From Oscillospiraceae bacterium (GTDB lineage: Bacteria > Bacillota > Clostridia > Oscillospirales > Oscillospiraceae), in NCBI GenBank assembly GCA_017558545.1, contig JAFYUG010000139.1:1-16716 (forward strand): DNA of 16,716 bases, written 5' to 3'. Below the pieces are notes generated by a model, which was given only the letters and a program-made list of their open reading frames with translations, ran no database searches and was not told where the DNA came from. Positions 6,976-13,884 of the stretch are shown piece after piece (position 1 is the first letter of the stretch; every line of letters begins with the position of its first letter). A program made the translations under genes and the position numbers.

Positions 6976-8241
6976 ATGCTGCTTGAACGCATTCACCTTG
7001 TTATTGAACAGGTCGTATTCGACAGCGAATCTTATATAAAAGACAAGGTTCTGCATATATCAAAGCAGGATTTGGAGAATGTTGCGGCAGACGAAGCATT
7101 TTCCAAAATAGAATTTGAACTGGCGTGCCCCGGCGAAAAATGCAGAATTGTGAACATGGGCGACATTGTCCAGCCCGCCATTAAATTGGGCGAGGGGGAG
7201 AGCACCTTCCCCGGAGTTGTGGACAAGCTCGGCATTGTTGGAAGCGGAAGCACCCTGATGCTGGACGGAGTTGTAATTTCCGAAACCGTCGAAGTTAAGC
7301 TCCCCCTGGCCAGCATGATGGAAACCTCGGAAGCCGTTGCGGAGATGACGGACTTCGCAAAGATGATTCACATAGTCATCGATGCCTTCCCCGGAGAGGG
7401 CGTTTCCAAGGAATCCTATATGGACGCTCTTCACAAAGCCTCCAAGCGCCTTGCAAAGTTCCTTGCCTCTCTGGCCATGGGTCTTGAGGCAGACTACACC
7501 GAAAACTTCACATTGGAATGCGATGGCCTTGATGGTCTGCCCAAAATCGCATATCTTGCAAATTTGTTCTGCCATGCCCCTTATCAGGAAACAACTGTAT
7601 ACGGCGGCGGAATGATAGATTCCCTGCCCACCATAATCCACCCCAACGAGATTTTGGACGGCGCACTTACAAACAAAAACTACAATAACTCCATCAACGC
7701 AGATCCAACCTTTGTCTGGCAAAATCATCCCATAATTCTGGATCTTTACAGCCGCCACGGAAAAGATCTCAACTTCGTTGGAGTTGTTCTGAACAACGCC
7801 CACCACATTGTGGAAACCAAACAGAGAAACGCCTCCATGGCAGCAGCATTGGTAGCCAAGCAGCTGAAGGCGGAGGGCGTTATCATCACAAAAGAGGGCG
7901 GCGGACATCCGCAGGTTGACGTTGGCTTTGAAACCGACATTCTGGAAGGCAAATACGGAATTAAAACCTCCATTCTCTTCACAGAGTTCCTCTCCCCCAA
8001 CAACGACTCCAACGGTCAGCTCCTCATAAAAACAAAGCACGCAGATGCAATTGTTTCAACCGGCTGCTTTACAATAGTTGAGTTCCCGCCTGTTGACAAG
8101 GTAATCGGACATATTCCGCAGATTGCTGCGGACGGCAAACCCCAGAGTGATCTTTCCGGAACGCTTGCCATAAAGAACAGAACCTTGCAGGGCTGCGAAA
8201 GCCAGCTGGGCTGGACCTATTACGGCAGCCAAAAGTTCTGA
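6976..8241 (+). CDS. Glycine/sarcosine/betaine reductase component B, alpha/beta subunit (GrdE-like), divergent
   Basis: A 421-aa homologue of the GrdE/GrdG/GrdI proprotein of component B, which with the selenoprotein subunit binds the substrate amine. Family hallmarks include MGDIVQPAIKLGEG (61-74, matching the GrdE N-domain), GIVGSGSTLMLDGVV (86-100), IIHPNEILDGAL (220-231), LYSRHGKDLNFVGV (257-270), and EFPPVDKVIGH (369-379). In known GrdE, an Asn-Cys bond about 10 residues after the HPNE-x-x-DGA motif is cleaved, and the Cys becomes a pyruvoyl group. Here that position reads N235-Y236-N-N and there is no Cys between residues 200 and 363. Self-cleavage to a pyruvoyl enzyme is therefore not expected. 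AAAGGAGG (6961-6968) supports the ATG at 6976. It is 44 nt before the selenoprotein gene, with which it should form a complex. Confidence 0.88.
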   Translation: MLLERIHLVIEQVVFDSESYIKDKVLHISKQDLENVAADEAFSKIEFELACPGEKCRIVNMGDIVQPAIKLGEGESTFPGVVDKLGIVGSGSTLMLDGVVISETVEVKLPLASMMETSEAVAEMTDFAKMIHIVIDAFPGEGVSKESYMDALHKASKRLAKFLASLAMGLEADYTENFTLECDGLDGLPKIAYLANLFCHAPYQETTVYGGGMIDSLPTIIHPNEILDGALTNKNYNNSINADPTFVWQNHPIILDLYSRHGKDLNFVGVVLNNAHHIVETKQRNASMAAALVAKQLKAEGVIITKEGGGHPQVDVGFETDILEGKYGIKTSILFTEFLSPNNDSNGQLLIKTKHADAIVSTGCFTIVEFPPVDKVIGHIPQIAADGKPQSDLSGTLAIKNRTLQGCESQLGWTYYGSQKF

Positions 8242-8285
8242 TAATTTATGTTTCAAGGGCAAAATCTTGGTAAAGGAGGCGCAAA

Positions 8286-9569
8286 ATGGCAGATAAACTG
8301 AGAGTCGTTCACTATATCAACCAGTTCTTCGGTCAAATCGGAGGCGAAGATGCCGCCAACAGCGAAATCATCGTTGAAGAAAAGCCCATTGGCCCCGGCA
8401 TAGGAATAAACTCCATGCTGGCCGGACGGGGAGAAATTGTTGCCACCATAATTTGCGGCGATAACTACATCGCCGAGGACCTTGACGCCGTTACCGAAAA
8501 GGTCGTGGAAATCGTTAAGCAGTATGAGCCGGATATTTTCTTCGCAGGCCCTGCCTTCAATGCCGGCAGATACGGCGTTGCCTGCGGCTCTGTATGCGCA
8601 GCTGTTAAAAAACAGCTGGGAATACCGGCCGTGACGGCTATGTTTGAAGAAAATCCCGGACGCGAGATATATGCCCCCGACATCTGCATTCTGAAAGCAG
8701 CCGATAATGCAAGAAGAATGGCAGTTGAGCTTAAAAAAATGGTGGCATTCGGTCTCAGCCTTTATGACGGAACCATTGAATATGACCCCGAAAAGGAAGG
8801 CTTTTTTGAGCGAGGCTGGATGATTCTCAAGCGCCATGAGGAACGGGCGTCCATGCGAGCAATCAATATGCTGATGGACAAGATGGCAAACCGCCCCTAT
8901 AAAACTGAAATCCCCATGCAGATTGAGGAGAAAATTCCCGCCCCCGCCCCCCTGACAAATCTGGCAGAAAGCACCATAGTCCTGATTACCGACGGTGCCC
9001 TTTGTCCTCAGGGCAATCCGGAGGGAATGAAGACTTCCACATCCACCCAGTTCCACGTGTATTCAACGGAGGGCAAGGACAGCCTGACCAAGGAAGAATA
9101 CACCTGCGTTCACGGCGGTTTTGACACAAGCTATGTGCTGGCAGATCCAAACCGACTTGTTCCCCTGGATGCCCTTCGCAAGCTGGAAAGAGACGGCGTT
9201 TGCAAAGTTCACAACGCCTTCCTCTCAACCTCCGGTCTCACAACCCCCGTAACCAACAGTATTAATATTGCAAAAGGAATGATTGAGTACGTCAGAAACC
9301 ACGGAATTGACGCCGCAATCTTAACCAGTACATGAGGCACCTCCACTCGCTGCGGTGCAGTGATCACAAGAGAGTTTGAAAAAGCAGGAATTCCCATTGT
9401 GCAGTGGTGTAACATGACAACGGTTGCGGAAGTATTCGGAGTCAACCGATTGATGGAGTCTCGAAGTATAAAATATCCTTTTGGAAACCCCGATGTTCCT
9501 CCTCAGCAGGAATATGAAGAGCGTATTGCAATGCTCAAAACCGCACTTAACAGATTAATGCAGCCATAA
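8286..9569 (+). CDS. Glycine/betaine/sarcosine reductase component B gamma subunit, selenoprotein (GrdB-like), UGA read as Sec
   Basis: A 427-aa selenoprotein, read through the in-frame TGA at 9333-9335 (residue 350). Without Sec the protein would end at TST-350. Reading through gives TSTUGTSTRCGA and a C-terminus with VFGVNRLMESRSIKYPFGNP, which matches the GrdB/F/H tail. The N-terminus (LRVVHYINQFFGQIGGE) and AGPAFNAGRYGVACG (about 91-105) are also characteristic. In known component B, Sec sits in U-x-x-C-x-x-C. Here it is U350-G-T-S353-T-R-C356, so the middle Cys is Ser. Sec attacks the carbon bearing the leaving group in the family mechanism. TAAAGGAGG at 8271-8279 supports the ATG. A typical automated call would end at 9335. 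Confidence 0.92.
9337..9358 (+). promoter_or_regulatory. Candidate SECIS hairpin next to the Sec UGA
   Basis: One base after the TGA, GCACC (9337-9341) pairs exactly with GGTGC (9354-9358), leaving a 12-nt loop (9342-9353). An alternative CACT/GGTG stem (9344-9347 with 9354-9357) gives a tighter 6-nt loop. Bacterial SECIS elements lie inside the coding sequence just after UGA and bind SelB. Sequence alone cannot say which fold forms. Confidence 0.4.
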
Positions 9570-9744
9570 AATGCATTTCTGATATTCGAAGACCCTATTA
9601 CATCACGTGTTCAATGTGCATAATTGTGCTATGTATTCGCGCATTTAGCGCATGGATAACCCGATCTCAGGAGGTGAGCCATCCCCATATTTGAAATTCA
9701 GCCGAAAAAACTGTATCAACAAATAAGAAAGGATGTATTAAAAA
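9570..9744. promoter_or_regulatory. Intergenic region before the TRAP operon, with candidate promoter
   Basis: A 175-nt gap between the selenoprotein gene and dctP. TTGAAA (9691-9696), a 17-nt spacer and TATCAA (9714-9719) form a moderate sigma-A promoter 26 nt before the dctP ATG. An orphan strong Shine-Dalgarno, AGGAGGTGA (9669-9677), precedes an unusable ATC codon (see findings). A small GCGC-ATTTA-GCGC inverted repeat lies upstream, at about 9639-9651. No clear terminator follows the selenoprotein gene, so some readthrough into the TRAP genes is possible. Confidence 0.45.
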
Positions 9745-10920
9745 ATGAAAAAGGTTATAGCTCTTCTTCTTATCGCAGTCCTCGCACTCGGTCTCGTTGC
9801 TTGTGGCAATGAACCCGCAGCCCCCGCAGCTCCCGCAGATCCCGCAGCTCCTGCTGCTCCCGCAGATCCCGCAGCTCCCGCAGCTCCCGCTGAGGAAGAA
9901 AAAGAATTTGTAAAGATGAACCTCGCATACGCCACCTTCCTGCAGGACTTCGCTCCCAGCGCAGGTATCTATGAGAACGTTCAGGCTAAGCTGGACGAGA
10001 AGATGGGCGGCGCCATTCAGATTACCCCCTACACCAGCGGCTCTCTCCTTGGCCAGAATGACATCTTCGACGGCGTTATCAGCGGCGTTGCAGACATCGG
10101 CTTTGTTCAGTGCTCCGCTCTTGCTGACAGACTTAACGTAACCCTCCTGCTCGAGCAGGCTGGTCTCTACTACACCGGCAGCACCTCCGCTTCCTATGTA
10201 ATGCGTGACTACCTCAACGAGCTCATGCCCGAAGAGCTCGAGGACGTTATTGTTCTTGCTGTTACCAACACCGCTCCCAACTCCATCCTCTCCACCACTC
10301 CCATCCACACTGTTGAAGACCTGAAGGGTCTCCAGATCCGTGCTTCCGGCGCTGCTGCTGATGCAGTTGCTGCTCTTGGCGGCACCCCCGTTTCCCTCAC
10401 CATGGGTGAAATTTACGAAGGCCTCCGCAGCGGTCTCGTTGACGGCGCATGGTTCCTCCCCTCTGCAGTTGGTTCCAACAAGCTCCACGAAGTTGCAGGC
10501 TATCAGGTTATCGTTCCCATCGGCGGCGCTTGCCAGCTGGTTGTTATGAACAAGGATGTTTTCTACTCCATGCCCGAGCATCAGCAGGAACTCTTCATGG
10601 AAATCTGGGACGAAGTATTTGAGGAGTTCATCGCAGTTTACGTTGAAGACTACAGCAGCGACCGTCACACCGGTACCGTTGAAGGCATTGTTGCTCTGGA
10701 AGAGCTGTCCTACCTCGAAGGCGAAGAGCTTGATCGTTGGCTCGAGCTGACCTCCGGCATTGTTGAAGAATACGCAGCAGAACTCGACGCCAAGGGCCTC
10801 AACGGCACCGAGGCACTGGCACTTGCCCGCGAACTTTGCGACAAGTATAACGCAATCTATCCCGCTTCCATCAGCTACAATGCTCACTTCATGTGGCGCG
10901 AAGGCGCAGAGCTCCGCTAA
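9745..10920 (+). CDS. dctP: TRAP transporter substrate-binding lipoprotein DctP
   Basis: A 391-aa extracytoplasmic solute receptor of the DctP family. The signal peptide MKKVIALLLIAVLALGLVAC ends in a lipobox (L17-V18-A19-C20), so the protein is lipid-anchored on the outer face of the membrane. Residues 24-50 are an Ala/Pro linker made of three 9-residue repeats (PAAPAAPAD/E). The receptor follows, with LQIRASG (197-203). Its Arg199 is the conserved residue that in this family pairs with a substrate carboxylate (or sulfonate). The size of the mature domain is normal. The first gene of dctPQM, separated from dctQ by 186 nt holding a strong hairpin, which probably lets the receptor be made in excess of the permeases. 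A/G-rich AAGAAAGGA (9726-9734) precedes the ATG. Confidence 0.93.
   Translation: MKKVIALLLIAVLALGLVACGNEPAAPAAPADPAAPAAPADPAAPAAPAEEEKEFVKMNLAYATFLQDFAPSAGIYENVQAKLDEKMGGAIQITPYTSGSLLGQNDIFDGVISGVADIGFVQCSALADRLNVTLLLEQAGLYYTGSTSASYVMRDYLNELMPEELEDVIVLAVTNTAPNSILSTTPIHTVEDLKGLQIRASGAAADAVAALGGTPVSLTMGEIYEGLRSGLVDGAWFLPSAVGSNKLHEVAGYQVIVPIGGACQLVVMNKDVFYSMPEHQQELFMEIWDEVFEEFIAVYVEDYSSDRHTGTVEGIVALEELSYLEGEELDRWLELTSGIVEEYAAELDAKGLNGTEALALARELCDKYNAIYPASISYNAHFMWREGAELR
9814..9894 (+). repeat. Three tandem 27-bp repeats encoding the PAAPAAPAD linker
   Basis: Codons 24-50 of dctP give three consecutive copies of P-A-A-P-A-A-P-A-D (the last ends in Glu). At DNA level the units are similar but vary at third positions (cct/ccc, gct/gca). 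It would make a flexible spacer between the lipid anchor and the receptor domain, and copy number may vary between strains. Confidence 0.85.
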
Positions 10921-11023
10921 GTTGCCTAGCTTCTAATCAGCTCTGTGTAAATTATTCGCATAAATTAACCGCATAAAGTTGCTCGCATAGCTTCATCCCA
11001 ATAAAATACGCAAAACCTGTTGT

Positions 11024-11065
11024 GCTGTTTGTTGTTCCTGAGGGAACTCAGGAACAACAAACAGC
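11024..11065 (+). terminator. 19-bp perfect hairpin between dctP and dctQ
   Basis: Positions 11024-11042 pair perfectly with 11047-11065 around a GGAA tetraloop (GNRA type). There is no T-run after it, so full termination is unlikely. It is better read as an intercistronic stabiliser or partial attenuator that raises dctP mRNA over dctQM. An alternative stem (11051-11057 with 11066-11072) competes with it. Confidence 0.6.
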
Positions 11066-11106
11066 TTGTTCCAAAAATGTGTATACAGTTTTGTGAGGTG
11101 AAAAAT

Positions 11107-11640
11107 TTGGAACGTTTCAAAAAGTTTGGTGAAAAAACATGGCATATCACCAGTGTTATAGGTGCTGTGTTCATAGTTTTTTATATGCTCCTTACCGTAG
11201 CAAACATAATCATGAGACGTGCTTTCAACGCCCCCATATTCGGTGTTACTGAAATGATTTGTTATGCATCCATGGTTGCTTGCTGCTTCGGTTTGGCTCA
11301 GACCGCATGGAAAGATGGCAACGTATCAATGACCATTATTCATGAGATGCTGCCTCCCCGCGCACGCAGAGCCATGTATGCTGCAGAAGGTCTCGTAAGC
11401 ACCCTTGGCGTAGGTTATGTAGCATATCAGTGCATACTTCAGATTTTTGTTAAGTTTAGAACCGGTGGTACTACAACAGATACTGGCATCCCCCTCTATA
11501 TCCTTACGATATTTCTTGCCATGGGTTTTGTATTCCTCTGCATTTGTCTGTTCATGAAGTTCATTATCAGAGTGTATGAAATTAATCATGCTCCTGAAGT
11601 AAAGTCCGATAATGATTCTTCTGAAGCAACAACTGCTTAA
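11107..11640 (+). CDS. dctQ: TRAP transporter small permease DctQ
   Basis: A 177-aa membrane protein with four hydrophobic segments (about 14-36, 46-68, 88-110 and 128-152). It has the DctQ-typical start (ERFKKFGEKTW), RRAFNAPIFGVTEMI in the first loop, and WKDGNVSMTI. It is the small subunit that pairs with DctM in a tripartite Na+-driven importer. I chose the TTG at 11107 because GAGGTG (11095-11100) sits 6 nt before it and the encoded start MERFKK matches family length. The open frame extends back to 11020, but that stretch is the hairpin and has no ribosome site. It is 25 nt before dctM. Confidence 0.88.
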   Translation: MERFKKFGEKTWHITSVIGAVFIVFYMLLTVANIIMRRAFNAPIFGVTEMICYASMVACCFGLAQTAWKDGNVSMTIIHEMLPPRARRAMYAAEGLVSTLGVGYVAYQCILQIFVKFRTGGTTTDTGIPLYILTIFLAMGFVFLCICLFMKFIIRVYEINHAPEVKSDNDSSEATTA

Positions 11641-11665
11641 GTAAATGCTATAGGAGGATTATTAT

Positions 11666-12988
11666 ATGAGTCCGATCATTGTGGGTCTTATAGGAATTAT
11701 CGTATTCCTAATCATTATGGCTTTGGGCGTGCCTATTTGTTTCTCCATGCTCTTCGTGGGCGTTATCGGTTTTGCATTCATGCGCACCCCCGCATCTGCG
11801 GCTCAGATGCTCGTATCTGATCTGCTTACAAACTTCTCTTCTTATACTCTCACCGTTGGACCAATGTTTGGTCTAATGGGCTTCCTAGCAAGTTACACAG
11901 ATGTAGGCAGAAGCCTTATCAAGGCTGTTGACTCCTACATAGGCCATCACAGAGGTGGACTTGCCATGGGCGTTCAGGTCGCAAGCGCACTTTTCGGTGC
12001 AATTTGCGGCTCTACTCCCGCTACTATCGGCACAATGTCTGCACTTGCTTACTCCGAGATGCGCAACAGAAACTATGCTCCCGAACTCGCCGGTCCTGCC
12101 ATCGCATCCGGTGCAAACCTTGCCGTGCTTATCCCCCCCAGCCTTCAGTTCATCATGTATGGTCTTGCAACCGAGACTTCAATCGGCGGCCTGTTCCTGA
12201 GTGGTATTTTCCCCGGCATCCTTCTCTGCGCACTCAATGCAGCTGCTGTTATCATTATCCTCAAGGTTAACCCCAACCTTGCACAGCCTGCCAAGAAGGC
12301 AACTTGGAGAGAGCGCTGGAACCACACTAAGTCCGGCGGTATCCCCATCATCGCAGTTATCTTCATCATTTCCATGGGCGGTATGTTTGCCGGCTTCTTT
12401 ACCTCCACCGAGGCCGGTGCTATCGGTGCTTTCTCCATGCTCGTCGTTACCATTTGCACCAAACAGCTGGATTTCAAGCGCTTCATCCGCGCCATGGTTG
12501 ACACCGTACGTCTGCAGGCAATGGTATTCATGCTTATGACCTGCGCTATCGTATTCGGCAGATTCCTTGCAATCTCCACCATCCCCACCACCGTAGGCAC
12601 TTTCGTTGCAACTCTCGGTCTGCCCAGATGGATTGTTATGTCCGCTGTTATCATTTGCTTCCTGATTATGGGTTGCTTTGTTGACCTCGTTGCTATGATC
12701 GTTCTTACCATGCCCGTATTCTTCCCCATCGTTGTAACCCAGCTCGGTTACGACAGATATTGGTTCGGTACCATTCTTCTTATCCTCATCGCAGTCGGCT
12801 CTCTCACTCCCCCCTTCGGCGGCAATATATTCCTGCTTAAAGGATGTATTAACTTCGATAAAGAGGCCACATTGGGCAGACTGTTCAAGGGCGTATGGCC
12901 TTTCTGCATCGCCGCTGTTCTCGCAGTAGTTATCCTTATGATATTCCCCGGCATCGCATCTTGGCTGCCCAACCTCGTATACGGATAA
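11666..12988 (+). CDS. dctM: TRAP transporter large permease DctM
   Basis: A 440-aa DctM-family membrane protein with about 12 hydrophobic segments; it forms the translocation channel. Visible family marks are FGAICGSTPATIGTMSALAY (about residues 111-130), the NLAVLIPPS loop (about 151-159), GIFPGILL and TSTEAGAIGA in the second half, and PPFGGNIFLLKG near the end. A TAGGAGG site (11651-11657) precedes the ATG. It ends in a 20-bp hairpin at 13025. With DctP and DctQ it would import a carboxylate- or sulfonate-bearing substrate for the neighbouring pathway. The substrate cannot be named. Confidence 0.94.
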   Translation: MSPIIVGLIGIIVFLIIMALGVPICFSMLFVGVIGFAFMRTPASAAQMLVSDLLTNFSSYTLTVGPMFGLMGFLASYTDVGRSLIKAVDSYIGHHRGGLAMGVQVASALFGAICGSTPATIGTMSALAYSEMRNRNYAPELAGPAIASGANLAVLIPPSLQFIMYGLATETSIGGLFLSGIFPGILLCALNAAAVIIILKVNPNLAQPAKKATWRERWNHTKSGGIPIIAVIFIISMGGMFAGFFTSTEAGAIGAFSMLVVTICTKQLDFKRFIRAMVDTVRLQAMVFMLMTCAIVFGRFLAISTIPTTVGTFVATLGLPRWIVMSAVIICFLIMGCFVDLVAMIVLTMPVFFPIVVTQLGYDRYWFGTILLILIAVGSLTPPFGGNIFLLKGCINFDKEATLGRLFKGVWPFCIAAVLAVVILMIFPGIASWLPNLVYG

Positions 12989-13024
12989 TATATCCCTGTT
13001 ATTCGTAAGTATAAGTATCTTAAA

Positions 13025-13079
13025 GGTTTCTATTTGTTGCTTTCAAAGAAAGCAACAAATAGAAACCCCAATTTTATTA
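13025..13079 (+). terminator. Terminator hairpin after dctM
   Basis: A 20-bp perfect stem, 13025-13044 with 13048-13067, closed by an AAA loop and followed by CCAATTTTATT. It begins 37 nt after the dctM stop. The long perfect stem resembles the one at 11024-11065 (both contain TTTGTTG). Confidence 0.75.
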
Positions 13080-13221
13080 CCAAACATTAGTTGCCCTCAA
13101 CTATCTTATATGACACCGCGAAATTCCAAAATTGAAATCTCAGTGGTATTTTTTACTCAAAAAATAAACACATTCACTATATTAATCAGCTATCCCAAAA
13201 TCCTTATAAGGAGATGAGTAA

Positions 13222-13845
13222 ATGAAAGTTTTGATACTCAACGGAAGCCCCCACGAAAACGGATGCACCTATGCAGCAATTTCCGAGATAACCAAAACCC
13301 TTCAGGAAGAGGGTGTGGAAAGCAATGTTATATGGCTAGGAAACCGTGAAATCCGCGACTGTGTAGGATGCATGGGATGCAAAAAAGTCGGCAAATGCGT
13401 ATTTGACGACGATATTGTGAACGAAATTCACGATATGGCAGAGTCCTTTGACGGTTTCATTTTTGCATCTCCGGTATATTATGCCCATCCTACTGCAAGA
13501 TTGATGGCCGTGTTGAACAGACTATTTTTCCAGGGCTCAAAACCTTTCTGGCATAAACCTGCAGCCGCTGTGCTGTCTGCAAGACGCGCAGGCGAATGCA
13601 CCGGCTTTGACGCAATAAACAAATACTTCACCATTTCCCAGATGCCCATCGTTTCTTCCAGCTACTGGAATAATGTTCACGGCATTCGCCCCGATGACGT
13701 TTCTGCTGATGCTGAAGGTTTGCAAACCATGAGAAATCTGGCACGAAACATGGCATGGATGCTCAAGTGCATCGAGGCCGGAAAAGCCGCCGGAATTGCC
13801 TATCCAGAAGGCGAAAAGCCTGTTTTTACCAATTTTGTCCGATAA
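13222..13845 (+). CDS. NADPH-dependent FMN reductase / iron-sulfur flavoprotein-like
   Basis: A 207-aa flavodoxin-fold protein. NGSPHENGCT (7-16) is the FMN phosphate loop and ASPVYYAHPT (82-91) is the second flavin-contact region. A compact cysteine run, C47-x2-C50-x2-C53-x5-C59, fits the CX2CX2CX4-7C pattern of iron-sulfur flavoproteins, which carry one [4Fe-4S] cluster and FMN. The protein would therefore be a cytoplasmic electron carrier or reductase. AAGGAG (13208-13213) supports the ATG. It lies 39 nt before the glycyl radical enzyme gene on the same strand, so it may supply electrons to the activating enzyme or reduce its product. That is inference. The 154-nt stretch before it holds no clear promoter. 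Confidence 0.83.
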   Translation: MKVLILNGSPHENGCTYAAISEITKTLQEEGVESNVIWLGNREIRDCVGCMGCKKVGKCVFDDDIVNEIHDMAESFDGFIFASPVYYAHPTARLMAVLNRLFFQGSKPFWHKPAAAVLSARRAGECTGFDAINKYFTISQMPIVSSSYWNNVHGIRPDDVSADAEGLQTMRNLARNMAWMLKCIEAGKAAGIAYPEGEKPVFTNFVR

Positions 13846-13884
13846 AAAAGAATAGACAATAACTATATTAAGGGGTGAGCGTTT

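Noticed and set aside
9333..9335. TGA as the true stop of the GrdB-like gene
   Set aside because: The downstream 77 codons match the GrdB C-terminus and the TSTUGT context is the family's Sec site.
9667..10887. 406-aa minus-strand open frame opposite dctP
   Set aside because: Antisense shadow. The Gly/Ser/Cys repeat it encodes is the reverse of the Ala/Pro linker repeats.
11020..11106. Extended start of dctQ upstream of 11107
   Set aside because: The extra codons are the 19-bp hairpin sequence, and GAGGTG at 11095-11100 places initiation at the TTG at 11107.
11024..13067. The two long hairpins as CRISPR repeats or insertion-sequence ends
   Set aside because: There are only two stems about 2 kb apart, with different sequences outside a 7-nt core, no spacer pattern and no transposase or cas gene. 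They flank dctQM only.
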